From assembly GCA_005240015.1 (NCBI GenBank), contig SBBV01000403.1:1-6260 (forward strand): a stretch of DNA of 6,260 nucleotides, written 5' to 3'. Positions within the stretch are counted from its first letter, which is position 1. Each line of letters opens with the position of its first letter. This DNA comes from Candidatus Odyssella thessalonicensis (GTDB lineage Bacteria > Pseudomonadota > Alphaproteobacteria > Bin65). Below the pieces are notes generated by a model. That model was not told the origin of the DNA. It ran no database searches and saw nothing but the letters and a program-made list of their open reading frames with translations. Below are positions 1-5,334 of the stretch, in pieces. The translations under genes and the position numbers were made by a program.

Positions 1-54
1 ATCACGCTCGCCGCGCGCGAGGCGCGCTGCGCGGTCGAGCTCGAGCTCGTGTAA
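1..54 (+). pseudogene. pyk: Pyruvate kinase, short forward fragment before the inverted copy
   Basis: Read forward from position 1, the codons give ITLAARE (1-21), a stretch at the start of the C-terminal domain of pyruvate kinase. The same peptide is encoded on the minus strand near 90-110, because 1-20 is the exact reverse complement of 91-110. After position 22 the sequence stops following the forward gene and becomes the reverse complement of downstream pyk sequence. The forward frame then reaches a TAA stop at 52-54. Joining 1-21 directly to 465 would continue the enzyme in frame (ITLAARE then VATTIAAA), so this looks like the end of the upstream part of a forward pyk gene whose bulk lies left of the window. 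Only seven codons support it, so the strand assignment of the unseen upstream gene is inference. Confidence 0.5.
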
Positions 55-103
55 GTGACGATGCAGGCGGCGGCGATGGTCGTGGCCACCTCGCGCGCGG
101 CGA
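14..103 (-). repeat. Inverted repeat arm 1, copy of pyk 451-540
   Basis: The reverse complement of 14-103 matches 451-540 over 90 bases with a single difference (position 41 against 513). Both arms encode the same pyk segment around [13 protein letters not shown]. The outer 14 bases at 90-103 (CTCGCGCGCGGCGA) and 451-464 are also the shared sequence at the junction into the ARGDLG codons. The arm overlaps the short forward fragment by 9 bases (14-22, CGCGCGAGG), which is microhomology at the first junction. Confidence 0.9.
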
Positions 104-450
104 GCGTGATGGCGTCGGCCGCCGTCGCCTGCGGCGGCGGATGGTTCGCGTCCATCAGCACGCGGTAGTTGGGATCCTGCTCCACGCGCCGGATGATGCG
201 CGCCATCATCTCGACCGACTCGACCGGGTGGCTGCCGCTCGCGGTCTCGGCCGAAAGCATGACGGCGTCGGCGCCGTCGTAGACCGCGTTGGCGACGTCG
301 GACGCTTCGGCGCGGGTCGGCGCCGGCTCGCGCACCATCGAGTCGAGCATCTGCGTCGCGACCACGACGGGCTTCCCTGACCGGCGGCACACGCGCACGA
401 TCTGCTTCTGGAGGCTCGGCACGTCCTCGGGCGGCAGCTCGACGCCGAGA

Positions 451-540
451 TCGCCGCGCGCGAGGTGGCCACGACCATCGCCGCCGCCTGCATCGTCACT
501 TACACGAGCTCGGGCTCGACCGCGCAGCGCGCCTCGCGCG
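451..540 (+). repeat. Inverted repeat arm 2, within forward pyk
   Basis: This is the partner of 14-103: 89 of 90 bases match in inverted orientation. It carries the consensus-like version of the effector loop (Gly codon GGC at 513-515), where the other arm encodes Ser. The spacer between the arms (104-450) is the inverted middle of the same gene, so the whole of 1-540 folds back on itself. Confidence 0.9.
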
Positions 541-791
541 AGCGCCCGCCGGTGCCGATCCTCTGCCTCACCGGCCGCACGCAGACCGCGCGGCGCATGA
601 CGCTCGCCTGGGGCGTCCACTGCTTCTTCAGCCACGACGTCTCGACCATCGACGAGATGGTCGCCTATGCGCAGGAGTCGGCTAAGTCCACCGGCATCGC
701 CAAGAGCGGCGAGCGCATCGTGATCACCGCCGGCATGCCGTTCGGCACTCCCGGCGCCACCAACATGCTGCGCGTGGCGTGGGTGGACTGA
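465..791 (+). CDS. pyk: Pyruvate kinase C-terminal (alpha/beta) domain, gene fragment
   Basis: This frame encodes the C-terminal domain of pyruvate kinase up to the natural stop (TGA, 789-791). Recognisable features are [20 protein letters not shown] with the conserved TSSGST effector-site loop, [21 protein letters not shown], and the family ending [26 protein letters not shown]. It spans about 108 residues, against roughly 470-480 for the whole enzyme, so the catalytic barrel is missing on this strand. Forward homology begins at about 451, before the GTG at 465; no ribosome site precedes that GTG, so 465 is probably an internal valine codon and not a true start. The preceding 22-464 is an inverted copy of the same gene. 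Expressed alone, the fragment would have no kinase activity. It converges on the MFS gene downstream. Confidence 0.85.
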   Translation: MATTIAAACIVTYTSSGSTAQRASRERPPVPILCLTGRTQTARRMTLAWGVHCFFSHDVSTIDEMVAYAQESAKSTGIAKSGERIVITAGMPFGTPGATNMLRVAWVD

Positions 792-804
792 AGACAAGGA
801 TTGA

Positions 805-891
805 AACCGCGGAGGGCACGGAGAAGTAAAGGGTTGCGCGCCGAGGGCGCGCCAGAATTCTTTCTCCGTGTGCTCCGTGCTCTCCGTGGTT
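805..891. repeat. Intergenic CTCCGTG/CACGGAG inverted repeat between convergent genes
   Basis: The left arm 805-823 (AACCGCGGAGGGCACGGAG) pairs with the right arm 873-891 over 19 positions. The only two differences (809/887 and 815/881) would be G-U pairs in a plus-strand transcript but A-C mismatches in a minus-strand one, so the fold favours the pyk-side RNA. The right side holds three CTCCGTG units at 9-base spacing (864, 873, 882), and the left holds two matching units. A smaller perfect hairpin, GCGCGCC-GAG-GGCGCGC (836-852), lies in the loop. It fills the gap between the pyk stop and the MFS stop and could end or protect 3' ends from one or both sides. No T-run follows, so it is not a classic intrinsic terminator. 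Similar CACGGAG-rich intergenic repeats occur in many bacterial genomes, as I recall. Confidence 0.7.
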
Positions 892-898
892 AATCTCT

Positions 899-2203
899 TC
901 AAGCGCGCGCGACCGCGGGCGCGGGGTCTGCGGGGGCGGCGTAGGGCCTGCAATAGGTCTCCCGCACGCGCAGGGCGGCGATGAAGCCGACGATGCAGAG
1001 GCCGGGCAGCACGAGGAAGGCCAAGCGATAGGCCTCGGCCGCGTAGACGCGCGCGCCGGCGACGAGGCGGCCGTCCCATTGCAGATCGAGCAGCCAGCCA
1101 AGCAGCGGCTGGAACACGGCGCCGCCCAAGACCGCGCACATGTTGACGAAGCCCAGCGCCGCGCCGGTGCCGCCGCCCGCGTTGTGCTCGCGTGTGGCGG
1201 CGTAGCTCACCGCCATGCTGGCGCCGCCGAAGCCCATCAAAAACAAGAGCACGCCATAGGCCGCGAGCGGCAGGCCGGGGATGTAGATGGCGCCGGTCGC
1301 GGCAAGGAGGCTCGTGAGGGCACCCGCGAGCATCGGCAATTTGCGGCGCCCGATGCGGTCGGAGAGCCAGCCCCAGGCCGGCGCCCCGGCGGTGAAGCCG
1401 AACAGGATCGGCGCCATCACCGAGGCCGCCTCGATCTTGCTCAGCCCATAGGCCTGCATCGTGTAGGGCACGCCCCAGAGCGCTCCGAACGCGAGCATCG
1501 GCGCCGACATGAGCCCCGAGAAGAACGCGATATAGAGCGTCTGCGAGCGGCGCATCACGGCCCAGAGGCCGCGCAGCACCGGCTCGCCGGCGCCGGCTGC
1601 CGCGCGCGCCGGCCGCGGCTCGGGCGTATCGCGCACGACGAGCCAGGTGGCGGCGGAGAGAACGAGCGCCCCCGCCGCGAGCGCCATCATCGCATCGCGC
1701 CAGCCCGCGACCTCGACGGCGAGCGCCAGCGGCGCCTGGCCGACGATGCCGCCGAGCAGGCCGATGCCCATGCCGAGGCCCGAGAACATCGCGAAGCGCC
1801 GCTGCGGGAACCAGGCCGAGGCCAGCACCAGGCTGCCGAGAAACGCGAACGCGACGCCGCCGCCGATCAAGAGGCGCCCGAGATACGCGACCTCGATCGT
1901 GGGCGCCAGCGCGAACAGCGCGCAGCCGGCGGCGGTGACGAGGGCCGCCAGCGCCAGCGCGCGGCGCGGGCCCCAGCGGTCCATCGCCAAGCCGGCCGGC
2001 GCTTGCAGCAGCGCGTAGGTGTAGAAGTAGAGGCCCGAGAGCGTGCCCAGGAGCGCGCCGCCGACCTGGAAGTCGGCCATCAGCGGCTCGACCATGACGC
2101 TCGGCGAGACGCGCAGCACCCAGGCGAAGAAGAACCCGAACGCCGCGAGCAGCCACACGACGAAGCCGACCCACGTGATCTGCTGGGGCGCGGCGGCGCT
2201 CAT
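899..2203 (-). CDS. Major facilitator superfamily (MFS) transporter
   Basis: A 434-residue inner-membrane permease with the length and hydrophobic pattern of a 12-helix MFS protein. The first half carries the loop 2-3 signature [13 protein letters not shown] (71-83), and the second half repeats it as [13 protein letters not shown] (278-290). A hydrophilic central loop (about 191-218, rich in Pro, Arg and Ala) separates the two six-helix halves. The N-terminal [15 protein letters not shown] (31-45) resembles a subgroup found in alphaproteobacteria and in Legionella and Francisella relatives of organic-anion or amino-acid carriers; the substrate cannot be assigned. The ATG at 2201-2203 overlaps the stop of the upstream EamA gene (ATGA) and has no good ribosome site of its own, so it is probably translated by coupling. 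The gene ends at the intergenic inverted repeat. Confidence 0.93.
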   Translation of the reverse strand: MSAAAPQQITWVGFVVWLLAAFGFFFAWVLRVSPSVMVEPLMADFQVGGALLGTLSGLYFYTYALLQAPAGLAMDRWGPRRALALAALVTAAGCALFALAPTIEVAYLGRLLIGGGVAFAFLGSLVLASAWFPQRRFAMFSGLGMGIGLLGGIVGQAPLALAVEVAGWRDAMMALAAGALVLSAATWLVVRDTPEPRPARAAAGAGEPVLRGLWAVMRRSQTLYIAFFSGLMSAPMLAFGALWGVPYTMQAYGLSKIEAASVMAPILFGFTAGAPAWGWLSDRIGRRKLPMLAGALTSLLAATGAIYIPGLPLAAYGVLLFLMGFGGASMAVSYAATREHNAGGGTGAALGFVNMCAVLGGAVFQPLLGWLLDLQWDGRLVAGARVYAAEAYRLAFLVLPGLCIVGFIAALRVRETYCRPYAAPADPAPAVARA

Positions 2204-3192
2204 GTCGAGGCGTTCCGTCCGGCCCGCGAGTCCGCTTCCGCTGCGATGTCGCGTTGCGAGCCCTTATGCGCGATCCAGATGCCGGCGAGGATCACGGCGC
2301 TGCCGGCGATCTCGGCAAAGCCGAGATGCTCGCCGAGCAGCAGCCAGGCGAGCACGGCGGCGGCCACCGGCTGGATGAAGGTGCCGAGCGCCGTGAATTG
2401 CGGCGAGAGATGCGCGAAGGCGTAGGCGATGGCGCCCTGCCCGCCGACATGGACGAGCAGGCTGATCCCGAGCAGCGGCCCCCAGCCCGCGAGCGTGGGC
2501 GGAAACAGCGTCTCGCCCTGGATCAGCGCCACGGGCAGGAGGCACGCCGCCGAGACCAGCGAGGTCCAGGTGACGATCGTGAAGGTGGGAAGGCGCGCGC
2601 GCAGATGCGCGACGATGAGGAAGTAGCCGCCGTAGAACACGGCCGCGAGCAGCGACAGCGCGTCGCCGAGGAGGCGCGAGGCGGCAAGGCCGAAGCTCAC
2701 GCCCATCAGGAGCGCGGCGCCGGCCAAGGTCACCGCCATGCCGAGCAGGAACAGGCCGCCGATGCGGCGCTTGAAGATCAGCCACGCGCCGAGCGCCACG
2801 AAGATGGTCGAGACGTTGCCGATGAAGGTGGCATTGGAGATCGTGGTCAGCAGCAGGGCAGGATGCCAAGCGGCGATGTCGGCGGCAAACAGCAAGCCGC
2901 CGGCGACGAGCCAGAGCTTGTCGCGGCGCGTGGTCTTGTCGGCGATATTGGTTCTCGTCGCGGGCACCAAGAACGGCAGCAGCCACAGCGCCACGCCGGC
3001 GATGCCCATGCGGTAGACGCCGGTCGCCATCGGCCCGGTCTCCGACCAGCGCACGAAGATGCCGGAGAAGCCGATCGTGATGGCGCCCGCGAACAGGGCC
3101 AGGAGCGCCCAGCGCGCAGCCGCGGCGCGGCGCGCCGCATCGGCACGTTCGAGGGACGGCGACACCGTGGCCGAGGCGCTGACTTGCGACAT
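2200..3192 (-). CDS. EamA/DMT-family permease (RhaT-like)
   Basis: A 330-residue drug/metabolite-transporter-superfamily protein with two tandem EamA domains, about 33-165 and 176-309, of roughly five helices each. Typical features are [14 protein letters not shown] near the start, [14 protein letters not shown] (60-73), the [20 protein letters not shown] segment (118-137) in the first repeat, and [20 protein letters not shown] (271-290) followed by [15 protein letters not shown] in the second. These proteins sit in the inner membrane and usually export or exchange amino acids, nucleosides or similar metabolites; nothing fixes the substrate here. The ATG at 3192 was chosen because the hydrophobic domain follows soon after; the frame stays open upstream into antisense panB, where the sequence is not protein-like. 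The ribosome site is weak. It is the first gene of a two-gene operon, overlapping the MFS gene by 4 bp and divergent from panB. Confidence 0.92.
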   Translation of the reverse strand: MSQVSASATVSPSLERADAARRAAAARWALLALFAGAITIGFSGIFVRWSETGPMATGVYRMGIAGVALWLLPFLVPATRTNIADKTTRRDKLWLVAGGLLFAADIAAWHPALLLTTISNATFIGNVSTIFVALGAWLIFKRRIGGLFLLGMAVTLAGAALLMGVSFGLAASRLLGDALSLLAAVFYGGYFLIVAHLRARLPTFTIVTWTSLVSAACLLPVALIQGETLFPPTLAGWGPLLGISLLVHVGGQGAIAYAFAHLSPQFTALGTFIQPVAAAVLAWLLLGEHLGFAEIAGSAVILAGIWIAHKGSQRDIAAEADSRAGRNAST

Positions 3193-3319
3193 GTCCGGAA
3201 ATTCGAGCGGCGCGCCCCTATCTACGCTGCGGCGCCCCGGCAGGCCACCGCCGCCAGTGTCGCGGCAACACCCACATTCGCGCCGCGCATGGCTTTCTCG
3301 TGGCGGCGCCTTGTCTCGG

Positions 3320-3325
3320 TATAAT
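3320..3325 (+). promoter_or_regulatory. Probable panB -10 box (TATAAT)
   Basis: This is a perfect TATAAT hexamer in a very GC-rich setting, 30 bases before the panB ATG; transcription would start near 3331-3333 and leave a short leader. The -35 is weak: a TTTCTC at 3294-3299 would need a 20-base spacer, and TTGTCT at 3311 is too close. The call rests mainly on the hexamer and its placement. Confidence 0.5.
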
Positions 3326-3345
3326 CCTCGGGCCGGCGAAAAATC

Positions 3346-3349
3346 GGAG
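3346..3349 (+). promoter_or_regulatory. panB ribosome binding site (GGAG)
   Basis: GGAG lies 6 bases before the ATG at 3356. It decides the start of panB: the frame is open upstream to 3059, but that extension is not PanB-like and would overlap the divergent EamA gene. Confidence 0.65.
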
Positions 3350-3355
3350 CGGCAC

Positions 3356-4147
3356 ATGCGCCTCACCGTCAACGACATCGAGAAGCTCTCCGCCGCGGGC
3401 GAGAAGATCGTGATGCTCACGGCCTATGACGCGAGCTTCGCGACGCTCGCCGACGCCGCCGGCGTCGAGCTGCTGCTGGTCGGCGATTCGCTCGGCATGG
3501 TCGTGCAGGGGCACGATTCGACGCTGCCCGTGACCCTCGAGCACATGGTCTATCACACGGGTCTGGTCGCGCGTGGCTCCAAGCGTGCGCTCGTGATCGC
3601 CGACATGCCGTTCGGCACCTATCAGGAAAGCCCGGCGCAGGCGCTGCGCAACGCGGTGCCGCTGCTCGCGGCCGGCGCACAGATGGTGAAACTCGAGGGT
3701 GGCCGCGCGATGGCCGAGACGGTGCGCTTCCTCGTCGAGCGCGGCATCGCCGTCTGCGGTCATGTGGGCTTGACACCGCAATCGGTGCACACGCTGGGCG
3801 GATACCGCGTCCAGGGCAAGGGCGATGCCGCCGCGGACGCGCTCATGCTCGACGCACGCGCGATCCAGGATGCCGGCGCCGCCATGATCGTGCTCGAAGC
3901 CATTCCCGCAGCGCTGGGCAAGCGCGTGACCGAGGCGTTGGCCGTGCCGACGATCGGCATCGGTGCCGGCGTCGACTGTTCGGGCCAGGTGCTCGTCGTC
4001 TACGACATGCTCGACATCTACCCCGGCCGCAAGGCGCGCTTCGTGAAGAGCTTCATCGCCGAGGCGGGCAACCCCAAGGCCGCGATCGAGGCCTACGTGA
4101 AGGCGGTCAAGGCCAAGTCCTTTCCGGGTCCCGAGCACGGTTTCTGA
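3356..4147 (+). CDS. panB: 3-methyl-2-oxobutanoate hydroxymethyltransferase (ketopantoate hydroxymethyltransferase)
   Basis: PanB transfers a hydroxymethyl group from 5,10-methylenetetrahydrofolate to 2-oxoisovalerate to give ketopantoate, the first committed step of pantothenate and coenzyme A synthesis, in the cytoplasm. The 263-residue length is normal (E. coli about 264). Visible motifs in order: [19 protein letters not shown] (Asp44) and IADMPFGTY (Asp83), whose aspartates correspond to the Mg-binding pair; MVKLEGG (Lys112, Glu114); [17 protein letters not shown]; the catalytic-type glutamate in VLEAIP (Glu181); TIGIGAG; and the C-terminal [14 protein letters not shown]. No key residue is missing. 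It has its own GGAG ribosome site and TATAAT box. No panC or panD lies nearby, so it appears to be transcribed alone, or with the downstream small ORF 134 bases away. Confidence 0.97.
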   Translation: MRLTVNDIEKLSAAGEKIVMLTAYDASFATLADAAGVELLLVGDSLGMVVQGHDSTLPVTLEHMVYHTGLVARGSKRALVIADMPFGTYQESPAQALRNAVPLLAAGAQMVKLEGGRAMAETVRFLVERGIAVCGHVGLTPQSVHTLGGYRVQGKGDAAADALMLDARAIQDAGAAMIVLEAIPAALGKRVTEALAVPTIGIGAGVDCSGQVLVVYDMLDIYPGRKARFVKSFIAEAGNPKAAIEAYVKAVKAKSFPGPEHGF

Positions 4148-4232
4148 CCGCCGCCAGGCCGAACGGCCGCGTCGAATGCCCTGCCCCTGGCTCCCGCGGT
4201 CGTGCTAAATTGTCGAAGCCGAGCAAGAGGTA

Positions 4233-4261
4233 GGGACCGGCTCGGGCATACGCCGGTTCCC
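4233..4261. repeat. GC-rich hairpin between panB and the small ORF
   Basis: GGGACCGGC (4233-4241) pairs with GCCGGTTCCC (4252-4261), leaving one bulged T and a 10-base loop. It ends 20 bases before the ATG at 4282. No T-run follows, so it is a doubtful intrinsic terminator for panB; it could instead be a leader structure for the small ORF. It may also be chance in such GC-rich sequence. Confidence 0.4.
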
Positions 4262-4281
4262 GGGGACCTGCCACCGACCTT

Positions 4282-4526
4282 ATGACTCAATTCGCCTCGT
4301 TCGTGGCGCCAGCTCTGGCGCCGAAATTCCTTGTGCTCTACGCGTTCATCCTGAGCGCGATCGCGATCCATTTCCGCGGCTGCGTGCGCTCAACAAAGTG
4401 TTCGGCTTCATTTATCGTGGCCGCGTCAAGATGAAGGCGCTGAAGAAGGCCAACCGCAGGCTCGACTACGCGATCAAGTACGCGACGCTCGGCGGCCTGC
4501 TCGCGGCCTTCGTGGTCTGGGCCTGA
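4282..4526 (+). pseudogene. Small two-helix membrane protein, probably frameshifted
   Basis: From ATG 4282 the frame gives MTQFASFVAPALAPKFLVLY, then AFILSAIAIHFRG: a short head, one membrane helix and a basic turn. It then turns into unlikely sequence and stops at 4432-4434. In the frame one base back, coding-like sequence takes over at about 4380: RALNKVFGFIYRGRVKMKA, then KKANRRLDYAIKYATLGG and LLAAFVVWA, ending at TGA 4524-4526. Adding one base near 4378-4382 would give an 81-residue protein of helix, strongly basic loop, helix. No family is recognised; the first part loosely recalls the N-terminal anchor of aspartyl beta-hydroxylase (LpxO-like) proteins. The start lacks a ribosome site. 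Alternatives are a sequencing error, a decayed gene, or a short separate ORF (GTG 4398 or ATG 4431). The stop lies 16 bases before the amidohydrolase gene, so the two may share a transcript. Confidence 0.4.
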
Positions 4527-4542
4527 GGCACCGACGCGAAAC

Positions 4543-5334
4543 GTGAGCGCGAGTCTCCCCCCGCTGCTCGCCGGCGACGAACCGCCGCCGTTCGAGATCG
4601 TGAACGCCGGCGGCGCTTCGCCGCTCGTGCTCGTCTGCGATCACGCCAGCAACCGCGTGCCGCGCGCGCTGCATCATCTCGGGCTGGCGCCGGCGCCGTT
4701 GCGCGAGCACATCGCCTGGGACATCGGCGCCGCCGACGTGGCGCGCCGGCTCGCGCGCCGCTTCGATGCGCCGCTGGCGCTCACCGGCTATTCGCGCCTC
4801 GTCATCGACTGCAACCGCGCCCTCAACGACCCCTCCTCGATCGCGGCCGAGAGCGACGGCATTGCGGTGCCCGGCAATCGCGGGCTTTCGCAGGGCCAGC
4901 GCCTGCAGCGCGCCGAGACTCTGTTCAAGCCCTATCACGACGCCGTCGCGCGTCTCGTCGCGCACAAGCATGAGCCGGCGATCGTCTCGATCCACTCGTT
5001 CACGCCGGTGTTCCAGCGCACGCGCCGGCCGTGGCACGTGGGCGTGCTCTGGAACGAGGATCGGCGCATCGCCCTTCCGCTGATCGAGGCGCTGCGCCGC
5101 AATCCCGAGCTCGTGGTCGGCGACAACGAGCCTTACTCGGCGCGCGACGGCGTCGGCTACACCATCGCGGCGCATGCCGAGCGCGCCGGCCTCGCGCATG
5201 TGGCGCTCGAGATCCGCCAGGACCTGATCGCGACTCTGGCCGGCGCCGAGCAATGGGCCGACAGCGTCGGCGACGCGCTCGAGGCCGCGTTCGCCGCGGC
5301 CGGCTTCGCGATCGCATCCGGGGCGGCGGCGTGA
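4543..5334 (+). CDS. N-formylglutamate amidohydrolase-family protein
   Basis: A 263-residue protein of the FGase family (COG3931 type), which covers metal-dependent hydrolases cleaving formyl or acyl groups from amino acids; N-formylglutamate to formate plus glutamate is the classic reaction of histidine breakdown. Family motifs seen: VCDHASNRVP (31-40), WDIGAADVA (59-67), GYSRLVIDCNR (82-92), VSIHSFTPV (148-156), DNEPYSARDGVGYT (194-207) and ALEIRQDLI (221-229). The His and Glu residues in these blocks are the likely metal and catalytic ligands. There is no signal peptide, so it is cytoplasmic. The GTG start at 4543 has only a poor ribosome site (GAGG 14 bases away). The stop overlaps the GTG of the ligase gene (GTGA, 5331-5334). 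No hut genes are present, so a role in histidine use is not supported and the true substrate may be another amide. Confidence 0.9.
   Translation: MSASLPPLLAGDEPPPFEIVNAGGASPLVLVCDHASNRVPRALHHLGLAPAPLREHIAWDIGAADVARRLARRFDAPLALTGYSRLVIDCNRALNDPSSIAAESDGIAVPGNRGLSQGQRLQRAETLFKPYHDAVARLVAHKHEPAIVSIHSFTPVFQRTRRPWHVGVLWNEDRRIALPLIEALRRNPELVVGDNEPYSARDGVGYTIAAHAERAGLAHVALEIRQDLIATLAGAEQWADSVGDALEAAFAAAGFAIASGAAA

Larger units (their letters stand above)
1..464 (-). pseudogene. pyk: Pyruvate kinase middle segment, inverted copy
   Basis: The minus strand from 464 down to the window edge is one open frame encoding the middle of pyruvate kinase (phosphoenolpyruvate + ADP to pyruvate + ATP, last step of glycolysis). 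In order it shows [16 protein letters not shown] (barrel domain, with the ARGDLG phosphate/metal-site motif), [11 protein letters not shown], the signature [32 protein letters not shown], then [23 protein letters not shown] at the start of the C-terminal domain. There is no start or stop: it begins abruptly at a 14-bp sequence shared with the forward gene (451-464) and fades into fold-back sequence at 14-22. It reads in the opposite direction to the C-terminal fragment that follows, so it cannot make a whole enzyme with it. Family identity is very secure; whether this arrangement exists in the cell is not. Confidence 0.85.
3193..3355. promoter_or_regulatory. Divergent intergenic region between the EamA gene and panB
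   Basis: These 163 bases lie between two start codons pointing away from each other, so they must hold the start signals for both panB and the transporter operon unless either is expressed from elsewhere. A clear -10 box is visible only for panB. On the minus side, TAGATA lies about 30 bases before the EamA start, but no convincing -35 pairs with it, so no promoter is called there. No operator-like palindrome or riboswitch was recognised. Confidence 0.5.

Noticed and set aside
90..464. A site-specific invertible segment (phase switch) in pyk
   Set aside because: The 14-bp inverted repeats at 90-103 and 451-464 would allow it, but flipping 90-464 leaves an extra inverted copy at 14-89, so a simple switch does not explain the data, and no recombinase gene is present.
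836..852. GCGCGCC/GGCGCGC as an intrinsic terminator of pyk
   Set aside because: It is a good short stem but lacks a T-run; it is described as part of the larger inverted repeat instead.
1079..2425. Long plus-strand open frame (448 codons) opposite the transporter genes
   Set aside because: It is the antisense shadow of the MFS gene and the end of the EamA gene: extremely rich in Arg, Ala, Gly, Glu and His, with no domain, as expected opposite GC-rich coding sequence.
2254..3324. Plus-strand open frame of 356 codons opposite the EamA gene
   Set aside because: Same low-complexity charged composition and no recognisable motif; the minus-strand EamA protein explains this DNA.
3059..3355. N-terminal extension of panB by about 99 codons
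   Set aside because: The extension is not PanB-like, overlaps the divergent EamA gene, and ATG 3356 has its own GGAG and gives the normal family length.
3218..4138. Minus-strand open frame of 306 codons opposite panB
   Set aside because: panB on the plus strand is complete with all motifs; the antisense frame has His/Arg/Asp-rich shadow composition.
4157..4168. GGCC-GAAC-GGCC as a panB terminator
   Set aside because: The stem is only four pairs and no T-run follows.
4093..4371. Minus-strand 92-codon ORF across the end of panB
   Set aside because: It runs antisense through panB and a hairpin, with no start signal and no recognisable protein features.
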